From: Micromonospora saelicesensis
GTDB taxonomy: Bacteria; Actinomycetota; Actinomycetes; Mycobacteriales; Micromonosporaceae
DNA: 64,000 nucleotides
Reading direction: 5' to 3'
Assembly (NCBI RefSeq): GCF_900091575.1
Contig: NZ_FMCR01000001.1
Span: 1,240,001 to 1,304,000 of the forward strand
The notes below the pieces were generated by a model. It saw nothing but the letters and a program-made list of their open reading frames with translations, ran no database searches and was not told the DNA's origin. A program made the position numbers and the translations under genes. Positions 1 through 9,350 of this stretch are shown piece after piece. How positions within the stretch are numbered: the first letter of the stretch is position 1; every line of letters begins with the position of its first letter.

Positions 1-738
1 CACATCGGTGAGCCGCCAACCGGTGCCCTGCACCAGGCTGGCGAACTCGTCCGCCGAGCAGACCAGGTAGTCGAACCACTCGGTGCTCAACTCGCGGTAG
101 CGCAGCCGCAGCCGTAGCTGGCCACCGAGCCGGCCGCGCCGACGGTTGCGCTCGTGGTAGCCGGTGTGCAGCGGGTCGCGGGTGCCGTACGGGTCGGTGC
201 CCTGCGCGATGATCTGCGCCCCCGGCCGGGCCAGCGCGGCGAGCGCGGCCAGGAACTCGGGAGCACGCTCCCGCCCCTCGAACAGCCCGAGGTTGTTGCC
301 GAGCAGCAGGAACGTGTCGTACCGCGACCCGTCGGCGACGTGCGTGTCGACGGTGCCGTGCACCAGCCGCCGGACACCGCGACGCCGGCTCACCTCCAGC
401 GCGCCCGCGGAGGTGTCCAGCCCGGTGACCGGTACGCCGCGCTCCTGGAGCAGCAGCGCGATCCGGCCGGCTCCGGTGCCGATGTCCAGTGTCTCGCCGT
501 ACGCCCGCTCCACCGCGCGGTGGTCGTACGGCTGCCACTCCGCCGGCCCGTCCAGGTAGTGCGCGGACGGGGCGCCGTTGATCAGACCGTCGTCCCGTTC
601 GATGATCTCGATGACCGGTCGCGGCAGTCGACCACCGACCAGGGGCCGGGGGCCTACCCCCGTGGCCACGGCGAGCGTGTCTCGCAGCAGTTCGCCGATC
701 ACGTCACCGATTAGAGGCTCAACCGTCACGACGTTCAC
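1..738 (-). CDS. Class I SAM-dependent methyltransferase (3' end beyond window)
   Basis: Transfers a methyl group from S-adenosylmethionine to an unknown substrate; cytosolic. Reverse-strand translation gives 246 open codons that run off the left edge, so the C-terminus is missing. The SAM-binding motif I, DIGTGAGR, lies at about residues 85-92. An acidic motif II, GLDTS, follows at about 106-110, and a hydrophobic motif IV-like strand ending LLGNNLG lies at about 148-155. The start taken is GTG at 738; an in-frame GTG at 729 is an alternative. It is divergent from the oxidoreductase gene at 784. The superfamily call is safe but the substrate cannot be read. Confidence 0.8.
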   Translation of the reverse strand, partial: MNVVTVEPLIGDVIGELLRDTLAVATGVGPRPLVGGRLPRPVIEIIERDDGLINGAPSAHYLDGPAEWQPYDHRAVERAYGETLDIGTGAGRIALLLQERGVPVTGLDTSAGALEVSRRRGVRRLVHGTVDTHVADGSRYDTFLLLGNNLGLFEGRERAPEFLAALAALARPGAQIIAQGTDPYGTRDPLHTGYHERNRRRGRLGGQLRLRLRYRELSTEWFDYLVCSADEFASLVQGTGWRLTDV

Positions 739-783
739 GCTATCCGGCCACTCAGTGGCCCGTGCCGGCCGTATCCTGGCGGC

Positions 784-1173
784 GTGACCATGCTGGACCG
801 GCTGTCGGCCGAGAAATACATCCTGCTCACGACCTTCCGCAAGGACGGTCGGGCGGTGCCGACCCCGGTCTGGGCGGTGCGCGACGGGGAGGCGTTGGCG
901 GTCTGGACCCGGGCCGACTCGGGCAAGGTGAAGCGGATTCGCCGCAACGGCGAGGTGACCGTGGCACCGTGCGACGTGCGGGGTCGGCCGCACGGGGCGG
1001 AGGTGCCGGCCCACGCGACGATCTACGGGAACGGTGACACCGGTCGGGTCCGCGACCTGCTCAAGCACAAGTACCGCCTGATCGGTCGACTGAGCCTGCT
1101 GGGCAGCCGATTGCGTCGCGGCGAGGGCGGCACGGTCGGCATCCGGGTGACATTGGCCGAGCCGCAGCGCTGA
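784..1173 (+). CDS. PPOX-class F420/flavin-dependent oxidoreductase
   Basis: Small cytosolic split-barrel protein (129 aa) of the pyridoxamine-5'-phosphate-oxidase-like superfamily, whose actinobacterial members mostly use F420H2, FMN or haem. The N-terminus LSAEKYILLTTFRKDGRAVP with the following TPVW motif is typical, as is the KVKRIRRNGEVTVAPCDVRG segment in the middle. Length fits the short single-domain PPOX proteins. Start GTG at 784, with an ATG two codons later. A TATCCT hexamer at 772-777 sits about 7 bp before the GTG and no Shine-Dalgarno is visible, so a leaderless transcript is likely. A hairpin at 1211-1238 closes the gene. Cofactor choice between F420 and FMN is not resolvable here. 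Confidence 0.8.
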   Translation: MTMLDRLSAEKYILLTTFRKDGRAVPTPVWAVRDGEALAVWTRADSGKVKRIRRNGEVTVAPCDVRGRPHGAEVPAHATIYGNGDTGRVRDLLKHKYRLIGRLSLLGSRLRRGEGGTVGIRVTLAEPQR

Positions 1174-1210
1174 CCCGCGGCCGGGGTCGTGCTCGGCCGG
1201 GCATACGAAA

Positions 1211-1238
1211 GGGGCGGCGGATCGAGATCCACCGCCCC
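1211..1238. terminator. Bidirectional hairpin terminator
   Basis: A 13-bp stem with one mismatch (GGGGCGGCGGATC against GATCCACCGCCCC) with a two-base loop. It lies between the convergent ends of the PPOX gene and bldC. No T-run follows, as is common for actinobacterial terminators. Confidence 0.7.
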
Positions 1239-1259
1239 TGACGAAGAACTCCTGCCGGC

Positions 1260-1469
1260 TCAGTCGCCCTGCCGCTGCTGCGGGATCTGGCCCTGCAGCA
1301 GCGCCCTGACCTCCGACTCACGGTACCGACGGTGGCCACCCAGGGTGCGGATGGCACTGAGCTTGCCAGCCTTGGCCCACCGGGTCACCGTCTTCGGGTC
1401 GACCCGGAACATCGACGCCACCTCGGCCGGCGTGAGTAGCGGCTCTGGTTCGTGCGTTCGCGATGCCAT
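1260..1469 (-). CDS. bldC: BldC, MerR-like winged-helix developmental regulator
   Basis: Small DNA-binding protein (69 aa) consisting almost only of a MerR-type winged helix, acting on genes of morphological differentiation and specialised metabolism. The sequence contains LLTPAEVASMFRVDPKTVTR, then WAKAGKL and RTLGGHRRYRESEVRALL, nearly identical to Streptomyces BldC as I remember it. No effector domain follows, which distinguishes BldC from full-length MerR proteins. Start ATG at 1469, preceded by GGAGGAG. A TATACA hexamer on the minus strand (1486-1491) is a plausible -10. Proximity to the valine dehydrogenase gene and purM/purF matches the Streptomyces order (bldC, vdh, purM, purF). Confidence 0.95.
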   Translation of the reverse strand: MASRTHEPEPLLTPAEVASMFRVDPKTVTRWAKAGKLSAIRTLGGHRRYRESEVRALLQGQIPQQRQGD

Positions 1470-1719
1470 CGGTCACTCCTCCACATGTATAGACATCGGC
1501 CGGGGTCCCGCCGGCCGACGCGTCTCCCATGGTCCGGCTAGTCCCCGATGTCCGACATGGGCCGAACGGATGAAGGTCCCTAGACGGACGGATGAACCAT
1601 GCCCGATTTTTACGACTTTTACACGGCAGAAAGTACCTTATTCGGACTCATGATCACGGTTCGTGATGCGTCAACTACGAGCACAACTCACCTTGGGAGC
1701 GCTCCTAGGGTGATATGCC

Positions 1720-2559
1720 CTAGTTGCACCGCTCCAACAGCTGCACCGCGCGCCACCGAGCCACCAACTTGTCGTACGCGGCCGACGCCTCCTCGGCCTC
1801 ACCGCGCGACAGCCCCGCGAGGCCGCCGGCAACCAGCTCGGGCGAGTCGTCAGCGGTGAGCGTCTCGTCGGAGAGCAGGTCGACCAGACCGCCATAGTCC
1901 AGCTCGACCACGGACCGCGGATGGAACTCCTCCAGCCAGCGGGCCGCCTCTTCCACCGCCTCGGTGATCGGCGCCTCGCCCACCGATTTGCGCAGCACCG
2001 ACAGCGCCCGCGACGAGCGGCGTCGAGCCTTGGAGATCTCGGTGCGGTAGCGCAACGCCCGCCGGCCCGGCTGGGTGACCAGGTCCCGCTCCGCCGGGTC
2101 GAAGAGCACGAACCACCGCAGCGGTACGCCCCAGGTGGCGATCTGCTCGTGCACCCGGGGCACCCCGTGCTCCAGCACCCGGGCGCCACTGCGCCAGTCG
2201 TCCACCACCGCCCTGGCCTGCCCGGCGAGCACCGGCGGCACGAAGGCGTCGGCGAGCACCGAGGGCACCCCGTCCCGGGCGCTGAGCGCCGCCTCAGCGA
2301 CCCGGATGCGCAGGTTCCACGGGCAGACCAGCAGGCCATCGTCCGTCTCCAGGACGTACGCCTCCTCCGGCAGGTCCGGCAGCCGGGTCCAGCCAGCACC
2401 CAGCGCCTCGATCACCGCCGTCCGCTGCCGACCGGGCCCCTCGACCGGGGCGATCGCGCGCCCCTCCGAGACGTAGCGGCGCCAGTAGCTCTGCCGGTCT
2501 CGATCGAAGGCGGCCAGCGGTTCGTACACGCGCAGGTAAGAAGCGAAGAGCGACGGCAC
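1720..2559 (-). CDS. Conserved actinobacterial protein of unknown function
   Basis: I do not recognise a characterised family. The product (279 aa from the GTG at 2559) is soluble, with no signal peptide or membrane segment. It is rich in Arg, Glu and Trp, and contains the segments SLFASYLRVYEPLAAF at the N-terminus, RWFVLFDP in the middle, and an acidic helical C-terminal half with RTEISKARRRSSRAL. The GTG at 2559 is preferred because GGGAGG lies eight bases upstream; a GTG at 2610 would add 17 residues. It is upstream of bldC on the same strand and divergent from vdh, so conserved neighbourhood rather than motif is its best clue. Confidence 0.75.
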   Translation of the reverse strand: MPSLFASYLRVYEPLAAFDRDRQSYWRRYVSEGRAIAPVEGPGRQRTAVIEALGAGWTRLPDLPEEAYVLETDDGLLVCPWNLRIRVAEAALSARDGVPSVLADAFVPPVLAGQARAVVDDWRSGARVLEHGVPRVHEQIATWGVPLRWFVLFDPAERDLVTQPGRRALRYRTEISKARRRSSRALSVLRKSVGEAPITEAVEEAARWLEEFHPRSVVELDYGGLVDLLSDETLTADDSPELVAGGLAGLSRGEAEEASAAYDKLVARWRAVQLLERCN

Positions 2560-2752
2560 CGCGCGATCCTCCCACGAACCACGCCCGTACGCGGTCAGCG
2601 GCCGGACCACGCGCGCCGCACCGTGGGACGGCGGCGGCGCGTCGAGCGCCCGCCCGGCGGCCGATACTAGGCTCGATCACACCGGCAGCATCCCCGCCGG
2701 GGTCCACCAGGTCCGCGTCCCACAAGGACGCACACCACAGTAGGAGCCAACC

Positions 2753-3835
2753 ATGGGCGTATTCGCGAGCACCGACGACCCGGTATCGACCGGTCACGAA
2801 CAGGTCGTGTTCTGCCAGGACAAGCAGAGCGGCCTGAAGGCGATCATCGGGATCTACTCCACAGCGCTGGGCCCGGCGCTCGGCGGCACCCGCTTCTACC
2901 CGTACGCGAGCGAGGACGACGCCCTCGCCGACGTGCTGGACCTGTCCCGTGGGATGGCGTACAAGAACGCGCTCGCCGGGCTGGACCTGGGCGGCGGCAA
3001 GGCCGTCATCTGGGGCGACCCGGAGCAGATCAAGACCGAGGCGCTGCTGCGCGCGTACGGCCGCTTCGTGGAGTCGCTGGGCGGCCGCTACTACACCGCC
3101 TGTGACGTCGGCACGTACGTCGCGGACATGGACGTCGTGGCCCGGGAGACCCGCTACGTGACCGGGCGCAGCGTGGAGCACGGCGGTGCCGGCGACTCGT
3201 CGATCCTCACCGCCTGGGGTGTCTTCCAGGGGATGCGGGCCGCGGCCGAGCACGTGTGGGGCACCCCGAGCCTGCGAGGCCGGCGGATCGGCGTGGCCGG
3301 GCTGGGCAAGGTCGGCAAGTACCTCACCGGGCACCTGCTGGAGGATGGCGCCGAGGTGGTCGCCACCGACGTCAACCCGAAGGCGCTGGCGTGGGTGCGC
3401 AGCAACCACCCGCAGGTCACCCTCGTCGACGACGCCAGCGCCCTGGTCGCCGCGGACATCGACGTGTACGCGCCGTGCGCGCTGGGCGGCGCCCTGAACG
3501 ACGACACCGTGCCGGCGTTGCGCGCCAAGGTGGTCACCGGGGCGGCGAACAACCAGCTCGCCCACCCGGGCATCGAGAAGCTGCTGGCCGACCGGGGCAT
3601 CCTCTACACCCCGGACTACGTGGTCAACGCGGGCGGCGTGATCCAGGTGGCCGACGAGATCGAGGGCTTCAACTTCGACCGGGCGAAGCTGCGGGCGACG
3701 CGGATCTACGACACCACCCGCGAGATCCTGCACCTGGCTGACGCGGAGGGCGTGCCGCCGGCGGTGGCCGCCGACCGTCTGGCGGAGCGGCGGATGGCCG
3801 ACGTCGGCCGGCTGCGCGCGATCCACCTGCGCTGA
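2753..3835 (+). CDS. vdh: Valine dehydrogenase (Glu/Leu/Phe/Val dehydrogenase family)
   Basis: NAD-dependent oxidative deamination of branched-chain amino acids to 2-oxo acids and ammonia, cytosolic; supplies branched precursors for lipid and polyketide synthesis. Length 360 aa matches bacterial Leu/Val dehydrogenases. Substrate-binding and catalytic lysines are visible at K71 and K83 in [20 protein letters not shown]. The Rossmann fold GLGKVG is at 183-188, and the family signature TGAANNQLA lies further on. ATG 2753 follows AGGAG. Adjacency to bldC matches Streptomyces vdh. Family members differ in preference among Val, Leu and Phe, so substrate specificity is inferred from context. Confidence 0.9.
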   Translation: MGVFASTDDPVSTGHEQVVFCQDKQSGLKAIIGIYSTALGPALGGTRFYPYASEDDALADVLDLSRGMAYKNALAGLDLGGGKAVIWGDPEQIKTEALLRAYGRFVESLGGRYYTACDVGTYVADMDVVARETRYVTGRSVEHGGAGDSSILTAWGVFQGMRAAAEHVWGTPSLRGRRIGVAGLGKVGKYLTGHLLEDGAEVVATDVNPKALAWVRSNHPQVTLVDDASALVAADIDVYAPCALGGALNDDTVPALRAKVVTGAANNQLAHPGIEKLLADRGILYTPDYVVNAGGVIQVADEIEGFNFDRAKLRATRIYDTTREILHLADAEGVPPAVAADRLAERRMADVGRLRAIHLR

Positions 3836-4135
3836 GCGTTCCCGGGGGCGGATCGACGAGATCCGCCTCCGGGCCCCGGTGCCGGGCGTCACTGGGTAAG
3901 CTGAGCCGGGGTCAAATTTGATGCGGTTTGTCCGGTGTCACGGGTGCTAACCGTTCCGCTCCTTACCCGGTACACTGGGTGACGGCCGGATCGACGCGAC
4001 GCGCAGAGCCGGCTGACGGTAACCCGAGGTGCCGAACGATGGCATCCCCATGTACCGTAAGAGCCACGAGAGATGCCTGACGTCATCGGGGCCCGCCTTC
4101 GGGCTGCCCCGCATTCTGTGCGAGGGGGTCGAGCC
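3836..4135. other. Intergenic region between vdh and the DUF3073 gene
   Basis: This 300-bp stretch holds the vdh terminator and the DUF3073 upstream region. A TACACT hexamer at 3971-3976 could be a -10 but has no clear -35. No convincing ORF or RNA gene was found. Confidence 0.5.
3841..3873 (+). terminator. Terminator of vdh
   Basis: A 14-bp stem with one mismatch and a GACGA loop begins six bases after the vdh stop codon. Confidence 0.75.
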
Positions 4136-4351
4136 ATGGGGCGCGGCCGTGCTAAGGCCAAGCAGACTAAGGTGGCGCGGGAGTTGAAGTACCACTCCCC
4201 GAACACCGACCTCACCGCTTTGCAGCGCGAACTGGCGGGTGCTGGTAAGTCTGAGCACCACTTCGACGACGACTCTAAAGAGTTCGTCGACGACGATGAT
4301 GAGGATCACGCGGACGACGATCCGGATCCCTGGGTCCGTCCGACCCGCTGA
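4136..4351 (+). CDS. DUF3073 family small acidic-tailed protein
   Basis: A 71-aa protein of the actinobacterial DUF3073 family, function unknown. The conserved basic N-terminus MGRGRAKAKQTKVARELKY is followed by SPNTDLTALQRELAG. The rest is a strongly acidic tail, with runs of Asp interrupted by Glu, ending DPWVRPTR. The ATG at 4136 is chosen because it begins the conserved MGRGRAK block and has GAGGGGG upstream. The open frame extends 21 codons further upstream without conservation. The basic-head, acidic-tail layout suggests a nucleic-acid or ribosome partner, but that is only inference. Confidence 0.9.
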   Translation: MGRGRAKAKQTKVARELKYHSPNTDLTALQRELAGAGKSEHHFDDDSKEFVDDDDEDHADDDPDPWVRPTR

Positions 4352-4366
4352 CCTCTCGACGCAGCT

Positions 4367-4392
4367 GAGCACGCGGTAACCCCCGCGTGCTC
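4367..4392 (+). terminator. Terminator of the DUF3073 gene
   Basis: Perfect 10-bp stem, GAGCACGCGG against CCGCGTGCTC, with a 6-base loop, 16 bases after the stop codon. Confidence 0.75.
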
Positions 4393-4425
4393 ACGCACGT
4401 CCTGTGCAGGTGCAGTCGCCGACGA

Positions 4426-4475
4426 TCAGGGGCCTGGCCCGACCGGATCACTCCGGCCGCTCGACAGGCCCCTGA
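4426..4475 (-). terminator. Hairpin downstream of the RiPP precursor gene
   Basis: Perfect 11-bp inverted repeat (TCAGGGGCCTG and CAGGCCCCTGA) around a 28-base loop that can itself fold. It lies about a dozen bases past the precursor stop codon and is convergent with the DUF3073 terminator. Confidence 0.65.
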
Positions 4476-4486
4476 CAACGGCTTCC

Positions 4487-4714
4487 TCAGCGCGGGCGAT
4501 TGTTCCAGTTGTAGAACGTCGGGATGTTCTCGAAGTGGTTCCAGGCGCAGACCGCGCTGGAGCCCTCTCCGCCCGACACCTCCGAACGCAGCCGCCGTGC
4601 GTCCTCGGCCTCCTGAAGCAGTGCGACGAGCGCGGGAGCCGCGTCCCGCACCCGTTCGGTGACTCCGTCGTCCGCTTTGCGCTCAGGCCGCCGGTGACTG
4701 GTGGTCTCGGGCAT
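4487..4714 (-). CDS. amcA: RiPP precursor peptide, multi-cyclophane (triceptide) type
   Basis: A 75-aa peptide with a charged helical leader (residues 1-50: many Arg, Glu, Ala) and an aromatic core at about 55-75. The core reads C56-A, W58-N-H60, F61-E-N63, I-P-T, F67-Y-N69, W70-N-N72, R-P-R. Radical SAM triceptide maturases join the ring of an aromatic residue to the beta carbon of the third residue in aromatic-X-X motifs, so three or four cyclophanes are predicted. The gene overlaps the 3' end of the maturase gene by 32 nt; ATG 4714 has GGAGGGAG and GGAG upstream, indicating translational coupling. The overlap and core point to an AmcA-like RiPP. The name rests on recalled family descriptions, not on a search. 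No dedicated protease or exporter is adjacent. Confidence 0.75.
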   Translation of the reverse strand: MPETTSHRRPERKADDGVTERVRDAAPALVALLQEAEDARRLRSEVSGGEGSSAVCAWNHFENIPTFYNWNNRPR

Positions 4715-5816
4715 GCTCCAACACTCCCTCCAATAGGCGGATCTTGCTGTTGCGGCAGTGCTCGGTCTCCGTACCGTCAAAACGCCCCAGCTCGAAGTAA
4801 CGGTTGGCGGCATGGCCACCACCGCAGAAGCCGAAGTACGGGCAGGACGCCCGACACGCCTCCACCCCGGCCAGGAACTCCTTCACCCACGGCGTCGTCG
4901 CCGCGTTGCCGAGGATCTGCGCCAACGGGGTGGTCAGCACGTTGCCGCTGCTGAAGTCGCCGTAGCGGGGGTCGGTGAAGCCGGCCAGCTCCGGGGAGAG
5001 CACGATCACCGAGCCGTCGTGACCGATCGTCGGGATCGGGTCCAGGCGGCGGGGCAGCACCCCGTCCGCCGAGTTGTCGAGCACCGCCGCGGCGTAGCGC
5101 AACGACCACTCGATCTCGCGGAGGTGGATCCGGGGCTCCCGGCGCCACGCCCCGACCAACTCCGCCCAGAACGCGGACACCGCCGCCGGGTCGTGACGGT
5201 TGTCGCGGGTGTTGACTCCCTCGGTCTCCTCGATGTTGATGCCCAGCACGTCGCAGCCCAGCTCGAGGAAGTAGTCGTACAGCTCGGTGGCGAGCCCCGG
5301 CTCGGGCCGGGACACCACAGCCAGCGCGGAGAAGGGCAGACCGCGCCGGCGCAGCACCGAGATCCCGTGCAGGATCCGGTCGTACGCCGGCTGACCGCCC
5401 CGGTTGACCCGGTCGCCGTTGCGCGCCCGGGGCCCGTCGACGCTCACGCTCACCCGCATCTCGTGCCGGGCGAAGAAATCACACCAGTCGTCGTCGATGA
5501 GGGTGGCGTTGGTCTGCACATGGTGCTCGACCTCTGGCCCGAACGGGGCGATCAGAGCGGCCAGGTGCTCTCGACCGGCGGCCAGCGGCTCGCCGCCATG
5601 CCACACCACGGAGAACCGACCGTCCGCCGCCCACGGATTGACGGCGGCCGCGACCGCCTCGGCCACCGCCACCGGCATCCGGCGGTCGGCGGCGCGAAAC
5701 GGCAGGTAGCAGTACGCACAGTCGAGGTTGCAGAGGGTGGTGGGCTGCATGACGACGTACGACGGGACGGCGGCCAGACCGCGCATCCCGCTGAACGACT
5801 GTCCCCGAGCAGCCAT
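4683..5816 (-). CDS. amcB: Radical SAM/SPASM peptide maturase (cyclophane-forming, AmcB-like)
   Basis: Radical S-adenosylmethionine enzyme (377 aa) predicted to cross-link aromatic side chains of the overlapping precursor. The [4Fe-4S] motif CNLDCAYC supplies C29, C33 and C36. The SAM-binding WHGGEPL is at 72-78 and a VSVDGP strand lies further on. The C-terminal SPASM/twitch region carries C321, C325, C331 (in YFGFCGGG) and C354 as auxiliary cluster ligands. Length and layout fit small SPASM maturases. ATG 5816 follows GGAGGAGG. The gene lies downstream of purM on the same strand, with a hairpin at 5828-5858 just before its Shine-Dalgarno. Radical SAM/SPASM assignment is firm; the chemistry is inferred from the precursor. 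Confidence 0.85.
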   Translation of the reverse strand: MAARGQSFSGMRGLAAVPSYVVMQPTTLCNLDCAYCYLPFRAADRRMPVAVAEAVAAAVNPWAADGRFSVVWHGGEPLAAGREHLAALIAPFGPEVEHHVQTNATLIDDDWCDFFARHEMRVSVSVDGPRARNGDRVNRGGQPAYDRILHGISVLRRRGLPFSALAVVSRPEPGLATELYDYFLELGCDVLGINIEETEGVNTRDNRHDPAAVSAFWAELVGAWRREPRIHLREIEWSLRYAAAVLDNSADGVLPRRLDPIPTIGHDGSVIVLSPELAGFTDPRYGDFSSGNVLTTPLAQILGNAATTPWVKEFLAGVEACRASCPYFGFCGGGHAANRYFELGRFDGTETEHCRNSKIRLLEGVLEHARDHQSPAA

Positions 5817-5827
5817 CGCCCTCCTCC

Positions 5828-5858
5828 GCCTAGCCTGAGGGTGCCCTTCAGGCTAGGC
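5828..5858 (-). promoter_or_regulatory. Leader hairpin just upstream of the maturase gene
   Basis: A perfect 11-bp inverted repeat (GCCTAGCCTGA / TCAGGCTAGGC) with a 9-base loop ends one base before the GGAGGAGG Shine-Dalgarno of the radical SAM gene. It could end purM transcription or act as a translational or attenuation element. No T-run follows. Confidence 0.55.
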
Positions 5859-5916
5859 GGCATTGGCCACTCGGGTGAAGCCCTGATCAGGTGCCCGTAC
5901 GATCACCGGAAAGTGA

Positions 5917-7071
5917 TCATCCTCGGGTGTGCTGACCGACCATCTGCACGTTGCCGGTGCCTTCGATGATCTCGCCGGCCTGCCACGCCTCGACGCCACG
6001 GCCGGTCAGGGTGGCCAGCGCCCGGTCGGCGTCCTCGGCCGAGACGATCGCGAACATGCCGACGCCCATGTTGAAGGTCGACTCCATGTCGTGGTCGTCG
6101 ATCCGACCCTTCGTCTGGATCAGGTCGAAGATCGGCTGCGGCTTCCAGGTGGACCGGTTGACCACCGCGTCGACGTGCTCGGGCAGCACCCGGACCAGGT
6201 TGCCGGGGATGCCGCCACCGGTGATGTGGGACAGCGCCCGCACCTCGGCCTCGGCGATCAGCTTGAGGCAGTCCTTGGCGTAGATCTTGGTCGGCGTGAG
6301 CAGTTCCTCGCCGAGGGTCCGCTGCCGACCGAAGTCGTCGATCACGATGTCCAGACGCATCCGGGCCGCGCCCAGCAGCACGTGGCGGACCAGCGAGTAC
6401 CCGTTGGAGTGCAGGCCGGAGGAGCGCATGGCGATCACCACGTCGCCCACCTCGACCCGGTCGGGGCTCAGGATGTCGGCTTCCTCGACCACGCCCACGC
6501 CGGTCGCGGAGATGTCGTACTCGTCCGGACGCAGGACGCCGGGGTGCTCGGCGGTCTCCCCGCCCAGCAAGGCGCAGCCGGCGTAGCGGCAGCCGTCGGC
6601 GATGCCCGCGCCGATCTCGGCGACCTTGTCCGGCACGACCTCGCCGGTGGCGATGTAGTCGAGCAGGAACAGCGGCTCGGCGCCGCAGGCCACCAGGTCG
6701 TCGACGACCATCGCAACCAGGTCGATGCCGACCGTGTCGTGAATGTCCATCTGCTGGGCGATCACCAGCTTGGTGCCCACCCCGTCGGTGGAGGACGCCA
6801 GGATCGGGCTCTTGTACTTCTTCGTGTCCAGCCGGAACAGGCCGGCGAAGCCACCGAGGTCACCGAGCACCTCGGGACGGCGGGTCTGCCGCACCTTCGA
6901 CTTGAGCAGCTCCACGGCGCGGTCACCCGCGTCGATGGAGACACCGGCGTCGGCGTACGAGACCGAGCGTTTGCGCGCCTGGCGGCCAGCACCGCCCGTC
7001 CACGGCTGGCGGTCGCCGCCGGCGCCGGTCGGGCTGCTTCCTGCGCCGCTGCGCTCGGACACGTGCGTCAC
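5917..7071 (-). CDS. purM: Phosphoribosylformylglycinamidine cyclo-ligase (AIR synthetase)
   Basis: ATP-dependent closure of FGAM to aminoimidazole ribotide, step five of purine synthesis, cytosolic. The conserved core begins SYADAGVSIDAGD and contains ILASSTDGVGTKL, LLDYIATGEV and LLGGETAEHPG. The product has 384 aa, about 35 more than usual. The surplus is an N-terminal Gly/Ser/Arg-rich extension starting at GTG 7071, which has AGGGGAG upstream. Part of that extension is encoded by a GAGCGCAGCG motif that recurs before purL. It lies 57 bp downstream of purF on the same strand, probably in one operon. Confidence 0.95.
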   Translation of the reverse strand: MTHVSERSGAGSSPTGAGGDRQPWTGGAGRQARKRSVSYADAGVSIDAGDRAVELLKSKVRQTRRPEVLGDLGGFAGLFRLDTKKYKSPILASSTDGVGTKLVIAQQMDIHDTVGIDLVAMVVDDLVACGAEPLFLLDYIATGEVVPDKVAEIGAGIADGCRYAGCALLGGETAEHPGVLRPDEYDISATGVGVVEEADILSPDRVEVGDVVIAMRSSGLHSNGYSLVRHVLLGAARMRLDIVIDDFGRQRTLGEELLTPTKIYAKDCLKLIAEAEVRALSHITGGGIPGNLVRVLPEHVDAVVNRSTWKPQPIFDLIQTKGRIDDHDMESTFNMGVGMFAIVSAEDADRALATLTGRGVEAWQAGEIIEGTGNVQMVGQHTRG

Positions 7072-7128
7072 GGTTCTCCCCTTTGGTTCTCGGTGCCGCC
7101 GGCGGTAGCCGGGCCGCGCCGGTTGGTG

Positions 7129-8667
<1,539 letters not shown>

Positions 8668-8740
8668 CTACCGCTCCCTCATGCTGGTCTGGACCGGCCG
8701 GGCGGGGATCACGGGCGGATCCACTCTCCTGTGCCGGGAC

Positions 8741-8766
8741 CACTGTCATCGCCTGACAGTGTACGC
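8741..8766 (-). promoter_or_regulatory. purF promoter with overlapping palindrome
   Basis: Minus strand carries GCGTACACTGTCAGG, in which TACACT is a plausible -10. It overlaps a perfect palindrome, CACTGTCA-N5-TGACAGTG (8741-8761). The purS promoter has the same 15-bp block with one change (16025-16039). This suggests a common transcription factor or initiation architecture. Confidence 0.55.
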
Positions 8767-8835
8767 GAATCGACGTCAATACAGAAAGTCACCATTCCCC
8801 TGCTCACCGTCACGGCGAGTGGGACATCGGGACGA

Positions 8836-9189
8836 CTAGAGGGGCAGATACGCCGAGAGGTCCGCGCGGTTGCCACTCATCTGGACGCGACCGTCGGTGA
8901 CCGCCTCCGCCCAGGCAACCCTGCCGGTAGCCAGCTCCAACCAGGTGTCCGGGGCCATCTCGACCACGTTTGGTGGATTTCCCCTGGTGTGTCGAGGCCC
9001 CGGTACGCACTGGATCGCCCCGTATGGTGGAACGCGCACCTCCACCGATCGGCCGGGGGCGCGCTCCGCGAGGACGGCCAACAACGACCGGACCGCCTCT
9101 CGGAACACCGGCCGTTCGGGCGTACGCCCCTCGTCGAGCGCCGACAACGCGGCCGTAACGGCAGCGGACTTACTGTGCGGAGAGGACAC
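8836..9189 (-). CDS. Sterol-carrier-like family protein (SCP_3 type)
   Basis: A 117-aa soluble protein resembling the small actinobacterial SCP-like proteins found next to purF. An N-terminal helix ([27 protein letters not shown]) leads into the beta-rich part [13 protein letters not shown]. The closing segment is [20 protein letters not shown] with [11 protein letters not shown], the shape of an SCP2-like lipid-binding fold. No ligand is known. Start ATG 9189. The gene shares strand with purF, 168 bp upstream of it, and is divergent from the secreted membrane-protein gene at 9351. Confidence 0.75.
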   Translation of the reverse strand: MSSPHSKSAAVTAALSALDEGRTPERPVFREAVRSLLAVLAERAPGRSVEVRVPPYGAIQCVPGPRHTRGNPPNVVEMAPDTWLELATGRVAWAEAVTDGRVQMSGNRADLSAYLPL

Positions 9190-9350
9190 GACGGGACGAT
9201 ACGACCCCCAGGCCAGACACGCGACGCTGGCCCTGGGTCGCGCTCATGCAGTCGGACAAGGCATAGTTGCCGACGGCGTATTCGTACCGTGATGATCCCC
9301 GGCCCGGCGCCCCGCCGGTCAGAGGGAAGTCAGCCCGGAAGGCGGTGGAC

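Noticed and set aside
2294..3892. 532-aa reverse ORF across vdh
   Set aside because: Shadow of vdh and of the 1720-2559 gene; no domain and poor codon pattern.
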